Shown here piece by piece: positions 34,901-47,151 of a stretch of 64,000 nucleotides of DNA. How positions within the stretch are numbered: position 1 is the first letter of the stretch; each line of letters starts with the position of its first letter. A program made the position numbers and the translations under genes. Under the pieces are notes generated by a model. That model had not been told where the DNA came from. It saw only the letters and a program-made list of their open reading frames with translations, and made no database searches. Source of the DNA: Nemertoderma westbladi (Eukaryota > Xenacoelomorpha > Nemertodermatida > Nemertodermatidae). Location of the stretch: the NCBI GenBank assembly GCA_032718475.1, contig JAUCBJ010006989.1, positions 21,546 to 85,545 on the forward strand, given 5' to 3'.

Positions 34901-37026
34901 TTATCACATGTTCCTTGATTTATGCAAAGACCAGGACAGCCCCTTTGAAACAAGTTCCAATTCCCAAATTGGAGTTACAAGCTGCAGTATTATTAACCCA
35001 GAGTCACAGACAGATTATCTCTAGCATTGGCCCACAGATACAATCATCAAATGTTGTATGTTGGTCAGACTCAAAGGCAGTTTTATTTCAGCTGGCCAAT
35101 GAGGCAAGACGGTTTGAAACATATGTCGCCAACCGAGTAGAGGAAATACGCCGCCATACCACACCTCAGCAATGGCGCCATATTCCTGGACATAAGAACC
35201 CCGCTGATATTGCTAGTCGCGGCTCCAACCCTTCTGACTTTGTACAGACCTATCAGAATCCTTGGTTCAATGGACCACTATTTCTTGGACAACCTGAAAC
35301 ACGATGGGAAGAAACATTACAGATTAAGAATCCCATGGAACATGCTGATCCACCAGCTAACGCAGGTTTGAAGGCTAACAAGCCTAAAAAACTCACGAAG
35401 TCTAAGGTTATTGCCGCCACATATATTACCGAACCAAATAAAGCAATACACAATCTACTCCATCGTTTTAGTTCATTTGATTTATTAAAGCGTGTCATTG
35501 CTAGATTCCTTGTAAAAATAGAACATATACGTCGTAGAAGTTGTGAAATACGGGAACTTATAGATGACAAACAGCTGTTTTATAAGTGCTGGATCCTAGC
35601 TGAAGCCAAAGCTCTAATTCTTTTACAATCTATGACATTTCGTGATGTTATTGACTCTGTCGTTGCCAAGCGACAGCACTCACTCCCCCGAGCCTTTGCT
35701 ATACTGAACCCCATTGTAGGAACAGATGGTTTATTACGCATGGGATCCAGACTCGGTCTTTTGCAGACATCCTCTTATGACATGACGCATCCTATCATCT
35801 TACCAACCTCACATCACTTGACAACCGTAATAATAAGAGATGTGCACATCAATCATGGACACATGGGTGTGGACTATACGATTAACAAGCTTAGACAGAA
35901 ATACTGGGTGCCTGCCCTTAGAAGGTTAGTGAAAACAATTATTAAACATTGCATTCCGTGTAGAAAACGTTATGCCAAACCAGGACAACAGATGATGGCT
36001 CCTATTCCTATCGTGAGAACAATTGGCTACCTTCCACCATTTACCAATCTTGGTGTAGACCTATTCGGTCCCTTATACGTAACCAGGGGACGCGGATCCG
36101 ACAAACGTTTTGGTGTACTTCTCACATGCATGAGTTCTAGAGCTGTGGTGTTAGATTTATCACTTAACTACAGTGCAGACGCACTGCTGTGTGTGCTACG
36201 GCGTTTTATTTGTAACCACGCGGGAGTAGAGAACATTTACTCTGATCAAGGGAGTCATTTCGGTGGTAGTGAAACTGAGTTGGATAGACTCGCTATAGAA
36301 GCCCAGGAAGCTGGAATACCTCACGATATCATTGGAAAGATCACATGGTTCTTCCAAACCCCTACGGCCAGTCATCATGGGGGCGTATGGGAAAGGTTAA
36401 TTAAAACTACGAAAAATACCTTTCGTGCACTTATGGAAGAACGGCACTCCCAACACAAACTAGTTTCTGAGGAAGTATTGCGAACCACCATGGCTGAAGT
36501 TCAATACCTTATCAACAACAGGCCTCTCTGTTCCCTAAATGATGACGTGACGTCAAACGAGGTATTGACCCCCAATCATCTCCTACTACGAAGGAAAACA
36601 ACAGTACCGTCTTCAAATGAATTATTACACGAACTCTATGACGGACACGAACTGCATTACAAGAAAATGTGGAGGAAGTCCCAATATCTAGCTAGCCAAT
36701 ACTGGCGTATATGGCGTGAAACCTATATACAAAATCTCATGACGCGACAGAAGTGGCTCAAACCACACCGTAACTTCAAAGTAGGAGACATAGTCTTAGT
36801 GATTAACCCCGACACAAAACGCCACAATTGGCAGGTAGGACGTGTTACTGAGGTCTTACCGAGTGCAGACGGACTAATTCGCACTGTGCACGTGAGAACA
36901 AAGACATCCGTGTTATGCCGCCCTATACAAAAAATATGTTTATTGGAAATGGCATTAGATGACTCTATGAAAAACATACCAGTAAATGACGACTCCCCTC
37001 ACACTAAAAATTTGACTGGGGACTAA
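28969..37026 (+). mobile_element. BEL/Pao LTR-retrotransposon gag-pol, intact 2685-aa ORF
   Basis: This is a single uninterrupted frame from ATG at 28969. Approximate residues: Ser/Thr-rich N-terminus; Glu/Arg/Ala-rich coiled coil 310-460; gag core 830-1020 (PTPFTGDPKKFLGFKNRF); cysteine-histidine region 1099-1170 (LCTLCLRKGHWRRKC); aspartic protease near 1257 (FALLDEGSTGTFID); reverse transcriptase with FACDVDAMFHQV near 1690 and the catalytic YVDD near 1776; RNase H with HFCDASLIGYG near 1950 and WSDSKAV near 2030; integrase with HHCC (HINHGHMG...CIPC, near 2290) and D-D-E (GVDLFGP, IYSDQGSHF, HHGGVWERL); C-terminal DUF5641-like domain (FKVGDIVLVI). This order is that of BEL/Pao. All catalytic motifs are present. 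No env is seen. LTRs were not found, and the stop codon is followed within 6 bp by an antisense LINE. Confidence 0.93.
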
Positions 37027-37031
37027 TAATA

Positions 37032-39395
37032 TTACAAATTAGTAAATATGAAAGTCTGAGTTTGAAAGTTTGAGTGTTTGGCAAACAGCGACAGTGGCCT
37101 CTTTAACTTCTTTTTGAGATTCTTTGGAATGAGGGGGACCCACGCAACCGCACAGTACATATATTGTGGTACAATGTAAGTTTCAAAGAGAAATATTTTT
37201 GTATCTTTATTTGCAAACCGGATGAAAAAACTGAATTGGCGAACTATGTGATTTACCCTTTTTATAAGTTTAAATATATGAGTTTTCCATGATAGATTAT
37301 TTGCAATCCATATTCCAAGATGTTTCACTTCGGACGGACGCGGAACCTCGTCACCATCTATGTAGATTATATTTCTTCTGCGATATCTAGAACTTTCTGT
37401 TCTTTAAAGTTCATTGGAATGAAACATAGTTCTTCAGATTTCTTTGCGTTTATCTTTAAGTTTTTTCCATATGATAGCTCAACAATTCGCTGTATGTTAG
37501 ACTTATATTTGTCATTTTCTGCGGAATGCCTTATCGCCTGTAGATTTCTTGAGTCATCAGAATATTTTGCTAGGGATCCATCGTCAGCTCGAATTTCATC
37601 AGTGTCTTTGGTAAACAAAGGTCCACTAAGAGGACCCCCTTGGGGAAAACCAACTTTCAGTGAAATAGAGGAAGATATGTTTTTTCCAGATTTAACCGAT
37701 TGAGAGAAACCACTCATGTATGAGTGAAGCCAGCTGGCCAACCAACGCATCTCTATTGGTAATTCGTCTAAAAGTCTGTTTAAAAACTTGTTTTGTAACA
37801 CTGTGTTAAAAGCAGATGAGTAGTCTATGAATAAACATTTTACAATTGTGTGTATTTCATCTAACGCTTTTGTAATCTGATGAAGGAGGTATAAGATCGC
37901 ATCAGCTGTAGAATAACCTTTTTTGTATGCAAATTGAAAAATATCATCAGTGGATTTACTTGCATTACGAAATATATCTAGAGCCAATCTGTCTAAACAC
38001 CTAGAACTCAAAGGAGTAACACATACTGGTCTGAAGCTGGTTTTTTCAGAAAATGATGAATCACATCTTTTAGGTAAGGCAGATGTCAAAGACGAATTCC
38101 AACATTGCGGGTATTTTTGTTGATGGAAACTATCTCTGAATAGTGAAGCATAAGGTATAGAAAGTTCTTTTGCAAAGGTTTTATAGCAAATTGCAGAAAC
38201 AATGCTACTACCTTGGGCTGTATTCGGTTTCAATTTACGTATTAATTTCTCAACCACAATCGGATCAACATGAATATCATTATCATAGGTGGTACCATTA
38301 TATATAGGCTCATCCTTATTCACATCCTCGTTAAATCTAGTGAAGAAATTATTAAGACTCTCGACTTCATTTTCATCAAATTTATGAACTTGGTGTTTTT
38401 TCCTTATACAGGTATCAGATAGTTTGTACAGTTGAGTTTTTGGCATATTGGTGAATTCCATTTGCCGTTTATCAAAGATCAGTTTGTTGATTTTTCTCTG
38501 GCACTCATTTCTCTTAACATTATCCTTACATGCTATAGCTTTCTTTTTCTCAGCTAGAATGCCTTTAACACCAGGAATAGGTTGACGTATGTGAAAATTA
38601 TGTACTTTCATCTTAGTTAGAGGTAAGTGTTGATCAAAGATATACTTTATATAGCTCTCTGTAGCTTCCACACTTTTATCTAGACTAGTGGTGTCTTGGA
38701 AAACATTCCAATTTGTTTCATCAAAAATTTGTTTTACTTCAGCAATTTTTTCCTCGCTGAAAACACGAGCCTTTTTGTAGCTAGGTTTAGGTTTATATGC
38801 ATTGCTGCAGTCCTGCAGTCAATTTTTGGTTGAAGAAAGATAGACTTATGATCATCCACTCTACCAATAGGAGCTGATGTGGAGCAATGATATGGGTAGG
38901 CATCAGTGACATAGGCCACATCTAATTGTGATTCTGAACGAATAAATGTAAACTCATTGACCATATTCACTAGATTAAGAGAGTCTAAGTAATTCACTTT
39001 TGGTTGGTTTACATCACCGATAATAATCAAGTATCCTTTTGGTTTGGATACCATGATGGTGTTCATCACTTTACGTAGCTCCTTTCTTGCTATTGGTCTT
39101 TTTGCATTTGGTCGTATGTAGATATTGACAATAATAATGGAGTTGTATTTCGATGGAAGGTATCTTGGACGACAGACCAGAGCTAAGGCTTCACAATCAG
39201 GCTTGGAGACAGCAACAATTATGCTAGGTTTTGTATTACACCACATTTTGCTTACATAAGTGATTAGACCTCCACCCCCATTTTCCTTGAAGTTAGCAAT
39301 GTCTCTATCAAGCCGAAAAAGATAAAAATCATCAATTGTAATGCTCCCATCAGAGACATCAGCTTTTAGTTTTGACTCTTGAATCGGAACTTGAA
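37032..39395 (-). pseudogene. CR1/jockey-like LINE, endonuclease plus reverse transcriptase, frameshifted
   Basis: Minus-strand blocks in element order: endonuclease start (QESKL near 39390, LFRLDRDIAN, GGGGLITYV), endonuclease core with IIIGDVN near 39030 and GRVDDHKSIF near 38850; reverse transcriptase with LIRKLKPNTAQGSS, SFRPVCVTPLSSR, CLFIDYSSAFNTV near 37830, GFPQGGPLSGPLF near 37640 and KYSDD near 37565; thumb block HLGIWIANNLSW near 37310. The frame shifts near 38740 and meets a TAA near 37367, so the copy is inactive. The catalytic box reads YSDD rather than YADD. The 3' UTR is missing: coding sequence runs to within 6 bp of the BEL/Pao stop. Confidence 0.85.
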
Positions 39396-42340
39396 TGACT
39401 AGCTATATGTTCTAGAACATTATATTTTTTATTTTATTTATGTTCTAGAATAGTGTATATTAATTATATCATGACCTACTATATATACGACCCGCCAAGC
39501 TGCTGCAAAGCCCCTAAATTTAGTGGGCCAGTTATTTCTCTTAGATAGAACCCCTAAAACTATATGTTAGGCGCGTCGAAAGTACTTGTCCCTAACTAAA
39601 ATTATGTTCTCTTTCAGATGAGACAAATAAAAATTGAATAGCTCCAGTAGTTTTCGAGGAGTTCCTGGCACCTATACCATATCAACACCTTTCGAAATTG
39701 ATAAAATTACACAAAATACATCACCTTTCAAAGACATAGGTATAACCATTAAACCATATAATGTTTTTTTGTTTTGTTGAATTCATTATTAGTAATCGAA
39801 AGCAAGATTAGAAGCAACATTTTCATTTTTTTATCAATAGATAGTAAAAGAGCACCAAAAGTGCAAGTAGCACTTTTTTCAAAAGTGGTAAATTGGCCGC
39901 AAAGATTGGCTACTGAGATTTTAGATTTCTGATTTTATTGGGAAGGTTTATTCCTCTACATCAAACCTATCGAAGGGTTGTGTAATATAACAACATAGGC
40001 ATGTTGTTATATTAGTTATTAGTCAGTTATTTGTGCCCCTGGAGCACGAAAAAAACACGTAGTGAAAATATGATAATGAAAAATCACCACGAAAACAAAT
40101 TGATTTTATGACTATGTGGTTTTTTGGGATGCTGATCACGAATATGACACTGAAAAATATCCTACCTTGTTGATTACGGCTTTTTTTTTGGATACGTGTC
40201 AATGTGCGGCACGAAAAATAAAAGTGTAGCACAGATTTGATAATCAAAAATAATTACCGAATCAACCTGATTTTATGCCATTATGGGTTTTCTGGGACGC
40301 TGATCACGAATATGACATTCATAAATGTCGTTTTATCCAACCAAATTTGATTTTTGCCGTTTGAAATTATATGCTACTTGTAGTTTTAGCCCCACCAGAC
40401 AAACACGTAAACGATAGATGCCTTACCACGAATTATTTTTAACAAGTTGTAACGTAATCAGCGGCTTTGAAAACCAGTATAGCTTCAGAATTACAAAACC
40501 AAAGGCAAAATTTAACAGTTTGAAATTTTTGCTACTTGTATACTTTTCGTTCTGGGGCACCGCACCAGAATGGCACCAAAATTGGGTTTGCACATACCAG
40601 AAATATTTATAACTAGTTTCATCGTGATCAGCGACCTCGAAAACCCATATACGTTCAGAATTATCAAACCAAACACAAAATGTTTAGTTTGACAATAGTA
40701 GAGTAGAGTAAAATAAAGTATTAGTTCCTCAAATCATTAAACGACACTACCTGTATATTCCAGGATAGTTAATAATAATTCCCCTAAATAATATCAGTTC
40801 CTCATTATATTGAAGTCGTAATATTAATTTATCTCAGCATATCTATTATGTATCAATAACCATTGTCTATTAAATCCAAGACAAAGAGAAGCGAACACTG
40901 TTAAGGTGGCCACGAATATTGTTACTTGAGATCCTCCGAAAGGGCCGATATGTCTTCGGGGGATTCAGATAGGAGTCCCGCTGGTTTAGGCAGGAGAATA
41001 ACACTACCGTTATGGTTCTTAAAGAATAACGGGCTCCCCCAACCCAAAGTCCAGCAGTAGCTTCATCTCTGCATCAGATAAAGAACTATTTTTACTCTCC
41101 TTCATGAATTTCGATGGACGCTGGAAGGTATATTCTTTTTACTGGCGGCCTCCGAGGAATTTGAGGCAGTTAGCACACTGAAGTCGGAACAGATTCCGGG
41201 TTTACTGAATGCTGGAATGTATCTGTGTATCGCCCGTCCAAATGTCAGAATGTTAGTGGAAGCGGAAGGCCCTGGCAACCTGGCAGCCTGGTGTCATCTG
41301 TTCTGTAGAAAAGCCTTGACTAGTTGAACTAAGTGTCACTGTAGATCGAGCGCGCGAGCGGCATCTATCAGTCTATACACACAGCACTAGGCCCTATCTA
41401 ACTAAAACTGTTCTGTTACGGCCTGCATACAGATTCAGATACAGTACTATGTCCAGACCAAAGATTAGGCCCCCGTGGCGCCGTGGCTGCCAGCCCGGGT
41501 AGAGGTGATAATAACTATTCAAATAAATACAGGTACGGACGTAATCAGGTAATATAATGATGATAAGGCATTGATGCGTAACAGCATAATCCAGTCATCA
41601 GTAATGGAATGCCTAAAGCATTAGTGCAGTACAATGCGCACATACCACAGTACTGACTGACTGAAATAGAAGTGCAATGGCTGGCACTTAAACTTTTCGA
41701 CTGACACATTGGCCATTTTTGAAAAATACCAAAATTTTATAAGCATTGTCAATTAAATCAGCACATTCTAAAAACTCAGTAGCCAAACTATAAGGCCAAA
41801 TTACCACTTTTTGCTATTTGAAAATTTTCGAGCTACTTTTAATTTTGGTGCTCTTTTAGTGTCTATTATAAAATAAACAATGAAGATTTTATTCTAATTT
41901 CGCTTTCGATTACTAATAATTAATTCGACTAACCAAAAAAGCATCATAGGGTTTCTATCCTATATGTTATGTTGGACAATACCTTTATATCGGTACATTG
42001 TTTGGTGTATATGGTTTAATGGTTATACCAAAGTGCTTGAAGGGTGATGTATTTTGAGTAATTTTATCAATTCCGAAAAGTGCTGATATGGTATGGGTGC
42101 CAGGAACTCCTCATATCTCAAAAACTAATGGAGCTATTAAATTTTTAGTTGTCTCATCTGAAAGAAAACATAATTTTAGTTAAGGTCAAGTACTTACGAC
42201 GCGCTAGACGTATTGTTTCAGGGGTTTTATCTAAGAGAACTAACTGGCCCACTAAATTTTGGGGCTTTGCAGCAGCTTAGCGGGTCGTATCTATAGTAGG
42301 TCATGATTTTATTTTGTTCTAGAACTATACAATGTTGCCA
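39396..42340. mobile_element. Large inverted-repeat element with 500-600-bp arms
   Basis: The left arm (about 39400-39938) and right arm (about 41746-42335) are diverged reverse complements. For example, ACCCGCCAAGCTGCTGCAAA near 39489 pairs with TTGCAGCAGCTTAGCGGGT near 42268, and CTGGCACCTATACCATATCA near 39665 with its inverse near 42090. Both outer ends carry TTCTAGAA palindromes. The 1.8-kb interior is non-coding and includes several diverged copies, in both orientations, of a segment containing TGATCACGAATATGACA / GATCAGCGACCTCGAAAACC (40040-40720). No transposase was recognised. The family is unknown. Confidence 0.75.
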
Positions 42341-43957
42341 TGGTAACAATTATTTTATAAAGATGCGACTGCATACGGAACTGTTACCTTTTTTTAAATA
42401 CTGCTATTTTGAAATTTAAAAATTAATTAACTAATTAATTAACTACAGGTTCTTGAATATTATAATGTATTTTATTTACGTTATAGAATAGTGAGAGAAC
42501 ATTTATATGGTGTTCTAGAGCGCTCCATGGTTGCCATAGTAACAATGATTTATGTTTAAAAAGTGCAGTGGCATACTGTACGGAACCGTTACCAAACATA
42601 ACTTTATTTTACTTGCGGTTGTTGCTGTTGGTTCCAATCAAATAGGGTTAATTTGGTATGTAGCAGCAGTTTCGTTGTAGTGTTGGTTGGTATCAGCTCG
42701 CCCAAACAAAGTTTAAGATACTGTATAGGTAACAACTTGTTTATTAGGACAGCCAGGGAGCCAGCAATGGCAGATGGGATGTTGCAGCTGTACTCAGTAT
42801 TATCATTAGTTGCAAGAAATGTTAATCCCAACTCCAAATTTTATTGAATCCAAATAAAATAACCCAAGTTCCTTATTCTCAAAAACAAAATCAATATTTC
42901 CAGATACTAAATTGGATAAAAACGATTGCATACTGTAATAATTGATCCCAAATACCATAAAAAATATTTTTGATTTGCGTCCAATCACCATGGTTAAATA
43001 GGCCAAGTTCATGTTGTTTGTACTGTACCGGTTGTGGATAATGTGCTGTCGATTTCTTCCAGGATTTCAACATTTCCCACATTTATACGTAAACCATCCG
43101 AATTTATGACCCCAGTATGTACCGCCCACTTCCCGCCCACTAGACGCACACAATATCCATCGATTCAATCAATTGCATAATGTTTGTTCTAGAACCAAAA
43201 TAAATAACCATTGTTACGGCCTCAATTGTGTACTGATCAAACTACTGTATAATCATACTAGTTGTAAATGAGACCAAACACAATATCGGTATACATAACC
43301 ATAGCTACGACAGATGTTTATTAAGGCACAAAATCTTGCAAAATTACAACCGGAAAAAGCCATTGGACAGTAACCCGCCAAATTGCGCGGCTCGCCACAT
43401 ATAGGACTACTACTATAATACTACACATCAGATACAGAGGCTGGAATACAGGTACGGACTGTTGAGACATCATTGTCATTGTCATTAATGATCAGCGTGA
43501 TGAGGCGAGTTGTGAGTAAAGAAATACCAAACAAATAAATGAGAATAACAGAGAATACGTAACACAATAAGTGACTAAAAAAGTAACAACCGAGGATGAC
43601 ATATTGGCTACAGAGTGAGTGATGGTATGATGTGAGTACAAAGACATTGAGAAGGTGTGAATGCATATTGGAGGCCTAAAAATCGGGACTTAATGTCCGA
43701 AAATTCACAAAATTTCTTAGATTAGAGCCTCATGACTTAGAGTTAGGGTTACATCACAATTCTAATTAGTGTTTCCGGCCGCCATTTCACTTTGAATGGA
43801 GTTTTGGACCGCCGCTCTCGAAATCTACTGTATGGTGAAAATTCAAATTCACAGATAATTTCCATTTGCGCTACGTAGCAACAATATTAAACAATTATTG
43901 ATGACAACAACCAACAGTAAATGTTTGTTTTTAATTACAATACATTATATTATTTTC
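42341..43957. other. Flank or 3' region of the nAChR gene
   Basis: This stretch lies downstream of the receptor stop codon and probably includes its 3' UTR near 43900. Minus-strand frames at 42604-43082 (60-77 codons) have no recognisable domain. TTCTAGAA-type palindromes recur (42508, 43184). Confidence 0.4.
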
Positions 43958-44247
43958 CTATCCAGTTGCTAATATTTCCTCACTGACATTTTTCATTAAT
44001 ATTTCCCGAGCAAAACTCTCTTCGTAGACACCACAAAGATTGTCGAACACACTGTAATAATCATCGATATCATACTGTTCTCCATTACGTGGCTCGCCCC
44101 AAGCATTTGGAGCGCCAAGAATTATAGTCACACTACCGGCTATAATTGCCACGATAAACACCCATAGAAAGAAACGGTCGATCACCATGGCAACAAACCG
44201 CCAATCATCGACGACCTCATCGCAAACAACTTCCTTTTTAATATGTT
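43958..44247 (-). CDS. Nicotinic acetylcholine receptor subunit, last exon (M4)
   Basis: nAChR subunits form pentameric acetylcholine-gated cation channels. This exon begins after a TTTTCTAG acceptor and encodes HIKKEVVCDEVVDDWRFVAM, then VIDRFFLWVFIVAIIAGSVTIILG. This is the conserved end of the intracellular helix (D-E-V-x-D-D-W-R-x-V-A-M-V-I-D-R) followed by transmembrane segment M4. A 44-residue acidic tail follows M4 and ends in EEILATG. The exon starts with two bases of a split codon, so an upstream exon ending one base into a codon is needed. I link it to the M1-M3 exons at 62474-63338 because all are on the same strand and in the right order. Confidence 0.88.
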
Positions 44248-44671
44248 CTAGAAAAATAATAAATAAAATATAATGGCATAAACATACAGTATGTATATTA
44301 TTATCAATATATACTGTATAAGTGCTATGCTACGCTGCACTTTAGAGGGCCGAATTATTTTGTTATGATAATGATATCAATAAATATTGATATTTATATT
44401 AAATATTAATATTGATATAAAGTTATTACAGTTTGCTACTTAAACAGTATGTCTAGAATTTATAGGTGAACTCAAACTATTATACTATACTATAAGAGGT
44501 AGGCCACTGTGTGAACAGACAACGTGTAGGCCTACATATGTTCGTGGGGCATACGCGCAATACGAAGTACAGTAAGAGCAAGCTTAGAATAATATGTACA
44601 GTAGATGTAGACCTACAGTAGGCCTACAGTATAGTGGCAGATTGGAGAACTGATGAGGCCGAACGGATGAT
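44248..44671. other. Intron sequence, nothing recognised
   Basis: This AT-rich stretch is rich in TATA and ATTAAT words. A CGTGGGG / CGCGCAATACG segment near 44545 resembles the motif near 16970 and 50540. Confidence 0.4.
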
Positions 44672-45404
44672 AAACGTTTGGATAGTTCTTTTTACAGAAC
44701 ACAGCAGAACACAGTAGAACACAGCAGAACACAATAGAATACAGGCGGAACATAGGCGAACACAGCTGTAATTAAAACCTACACCAAAAAATAACACACT
44801 TGGGAAAGTACCGGACTTAATCATACAACTGTAAGATGTCAATTACATATTTAAATTAAATGGCGGTTTTCCATATCCTCCAAAATAAATTACCTGATCA
44901 GAGTTGCCCGATCAGCTGTTCGGTTAGGCCTGTACCTGTTACTAGTCCAGCTGTCTGCCTGTCAGCCTGTTCCAGTACTGCAGTAGGCCTAGTGCTGTAG
45001 AGACATGTACAGACTGACAGACTGTACATTGTACAGACAGACAGATGTAGGCATTTACCGGCAATTACCGGGCACAGTGTAGAGTATATTACCAATGTAC
45101 TGATGTAGGCCTACTCAGCTACCGGTACTGTACTGCTGTAGAACTAACCAACTCTCCATGGTTACAGGATAATGAGAAGTAATTTATTTTGGAGGATATG
45201 GAAAACCGCCATTTAATTTAAATATGTAATTGACATCTTACAGTTGTATGATTAAATCCGGTACTTTCCCAAGTGTGTTATTTTTTGGTGTAGATTTTAA
45301 TTACAGCTGTGTTCGCCTATGTTCCGCCTGTATTCTATTGTGTTCTGCTGTGTTCTACTGTGTTCTGCTGTGTTCTGTAAAAAGATATATCCTAAACGTT
45401 CAGG
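44672..45404. repeat. Inverted repeat with about 220-bp arms
   Basis: The left arm (about 44672-44893) and right arm (about 45180-45404) are near-perfect reverse complements. Both contain a run of ACAGCAGAACACAGTAGAAC-type decamers and the segment CTTGGGAAAGTACCGGACTT or its inverse. The 286-bp loop is rich in AGGCCT, ACCGGT and CAGACAGA words. It could form a long hairpin, and is probably a foldback or MITE-type element. Confidence 0.85.
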
Positions 45405-45440
45405 TATGCTAACCACTACACCATGGAGGCTCCTGCATCT
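45404..45440 (-). repeat. tRNA-like 5'-half fragment
   Basis: On the minus strand the sequence reads GCCTCCATGGTGTAGTGGTT then AGCATACCTG. This matches the 5' half of an animal tRNA (A box TGGTGTAGTGG) and lacks an anticodon arm and T arm. It abuts the right arm of the inverted repeat. It is probably a SINE remnant or tRNA fragment, not a gene. Confidence 0.5.
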
Positions 45441-45563
45441 TTCCGATTGATTTGCTACAGGTGGTAATCTACCTTACGGTTGCTATTAAATATTAATATT
45501 AATAATATACTACTGCATAAATATTATAATTGTTAAATAAATATAAATCAATTTTATAATATA

Positions 45564-45968
45564 GGGGCCGTCCAAGTATGACGTCAGCACTTTAGGGGGG
45601 GAGGGGGGTTGGGAAAATCTGATGACGTGCTGATGAGGGGAGGGGAGGGGGTCACCCAAAATCTGACGTCAGCATGTTCATTTATACAGTAGGTGCTAGA
45701 AGAGATATAGCAAAAATAGCAAGCTAGAAAAGATATAGTAAATAGCTTGCCTATTTTAATTGTTGGAAGCCCCCGAAGGCCCGTAGCACGACCTTCTGTT
45801 TCAGTTACCAGTCACCATGTTTCAGTGATTAGGACGCGAAATTTTTTTAAATCTGATTTAGGGGGGGGGGGGGGGGGGGGTCAACGCCTATCTGATGACA
45901 TCTGATTTAGGGGAGGGAGGGGGTCAACATTTTGGGGAAAAGTGCAGACGTCATACTTGGACGGCCCC
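45564..45968. mobile_element. MITE with TIR GGGGCCGTCCAAGTATGACG
   Basis: The left end (45564) and right end (to 45968) are exact inverted repeats for about 22 bp, flanked on both sides by ATA, consistent with a 3-bp target duplication. The 405-bp interior is non-coding and G-rich on the plus strand, with several GGGGGAGGGG tracts and a poly(G) run near 45860. Several internal TCTGATGAC / TCTGACGTC repeats face inward. Confidence 0.85.
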
Positions 45969-46934
45969 ATATGGATATTTATATTAAACTTCAGTTTTCT
46001 GCATTAGTATAATGATATTCCATGTACACATATATTAATAATTATTGAAAATAATGATTATTAAAATACTAATTGATATTTATAATTATTTATAATAAGT
46101 AAATATCAATACCAAAAATATATTGTATCGTTATTTTTTATAATTTTTGGATTTTTCGCATTACTTTAACATGTAGACACCACTTTTTCTTTCCATATCC
46201 ATGGGCTAATTTATTTTTGAAAACTAATATTTGTCAGTATTAAATAATTATTAAATTACTAATAACTAAAATATATATCGATAATTTTTTTACATTTTTG
46301 TTTTTTTTTTGCATTACTTTAACACATAGACTCCAAATTTTCATGATATATCCATGGGCTAATTAATTTATTGGTCACTAATATTTATAAGTATTAAATA
46401 AATATTAAATTACTCATAAATAAAATTTTCGTTAATAAATTTTTTAATTTTACCCGAAATCGGATCGTTTTGGGTCAAAGAGTCACAAAATATAACCCAA
46501 ATTCTTGGGCTAATTTTTTCGACTAAATCTGTATTCAGCCCCAGGGTGCTCCCTGGGAGAGGAGACTGGCTCCCACTCAAATTCTATTTATTTCTGAAAC
46601 GTCGATTACGATTGGTTAAAAGGTAATTTTAAGGAAAGAGAATAATTATATTTGCAATTCCCGCGATTAAATAATAACAATGAACAAAACTCAAATACTC
46701 TTATTGTATTGTGAAGCAAACAGTCGTCCAATGTGATGTTGCATTTTTGTTAGAAATGTTTCTTATCGCAGGTGTTTAAGATCATCTCAACATATCAAAC
46801 TTTTAGAAACATTCTAGATTCTCCCCAAATACTGTATATATTTCGGTATCTTTTTTGTTTAACTCAGCCTCCTTTGTGTGCATGGTTACAACTCCTTAGA
46901 TTTTAAGAACGCCTTGATTGTGAGGGGGGGGGGG
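45969..46934. other. Intron sequence, nothing recognised
   Basis: This AT-rich stretch contains a diverged tandem duplication: CATGGGCTAATT with TTGCATTACTTTAACA-like flanks near 46150-46235, again near 46300-46370. A G run is at 46922-46935. Confidence 0.4.
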
Positions 46935-46939
46935 GTTAT

Positions 46940-47151
46940 TGTAAGTATCTATATTGATACTGCTGAAAACAGTCACCAATGTATCTTTGTATATTTTTAT
47001 TTAACCTTTGTAATTCTGTGTTCAGTATTACAGTCGAGTACCGGTAGTTGAATATAGAACTCAAAATGTCTGCACACTACAGTACTGCAGTCAGTGTTAT
47101 ATATATATGCGGATGAATATCCAAGGTAGTATTAAATCAAGCTACTTTACA
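46940..47151 (-). repeat. Ty3/gypsy 3' LTR (short form, 212 bp)
   Basis: On the minus strand it begins TGTAAAGTAGC and ends GATACTTACA, i.e. TG...CA. About 205 bp are identical to the outer part of the LTR at 49286-50767. The outer flank is GTTAT (46935-46939), which recurs beyond the other LTR. A purine-rich stretch (GGAGGGTGTAG) lies just inside and can serve as the polypurine tract. Confidence 0.88.

Noticed and set aside
42604-43082. Overlapping minus-strand frames downstream of the nAChR M4 exon
   Set aside because: Composition is partly protein-like but there are no domains and the frames overlap each other; no support for a gene.
39410-44250. Recurrent TTCTAGAA palindromes as heat-shock elements
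   Set aside because: They match a minimal HSE pair, but they occur at transposon ends and scattered in introns, not near a recognisable promoter.
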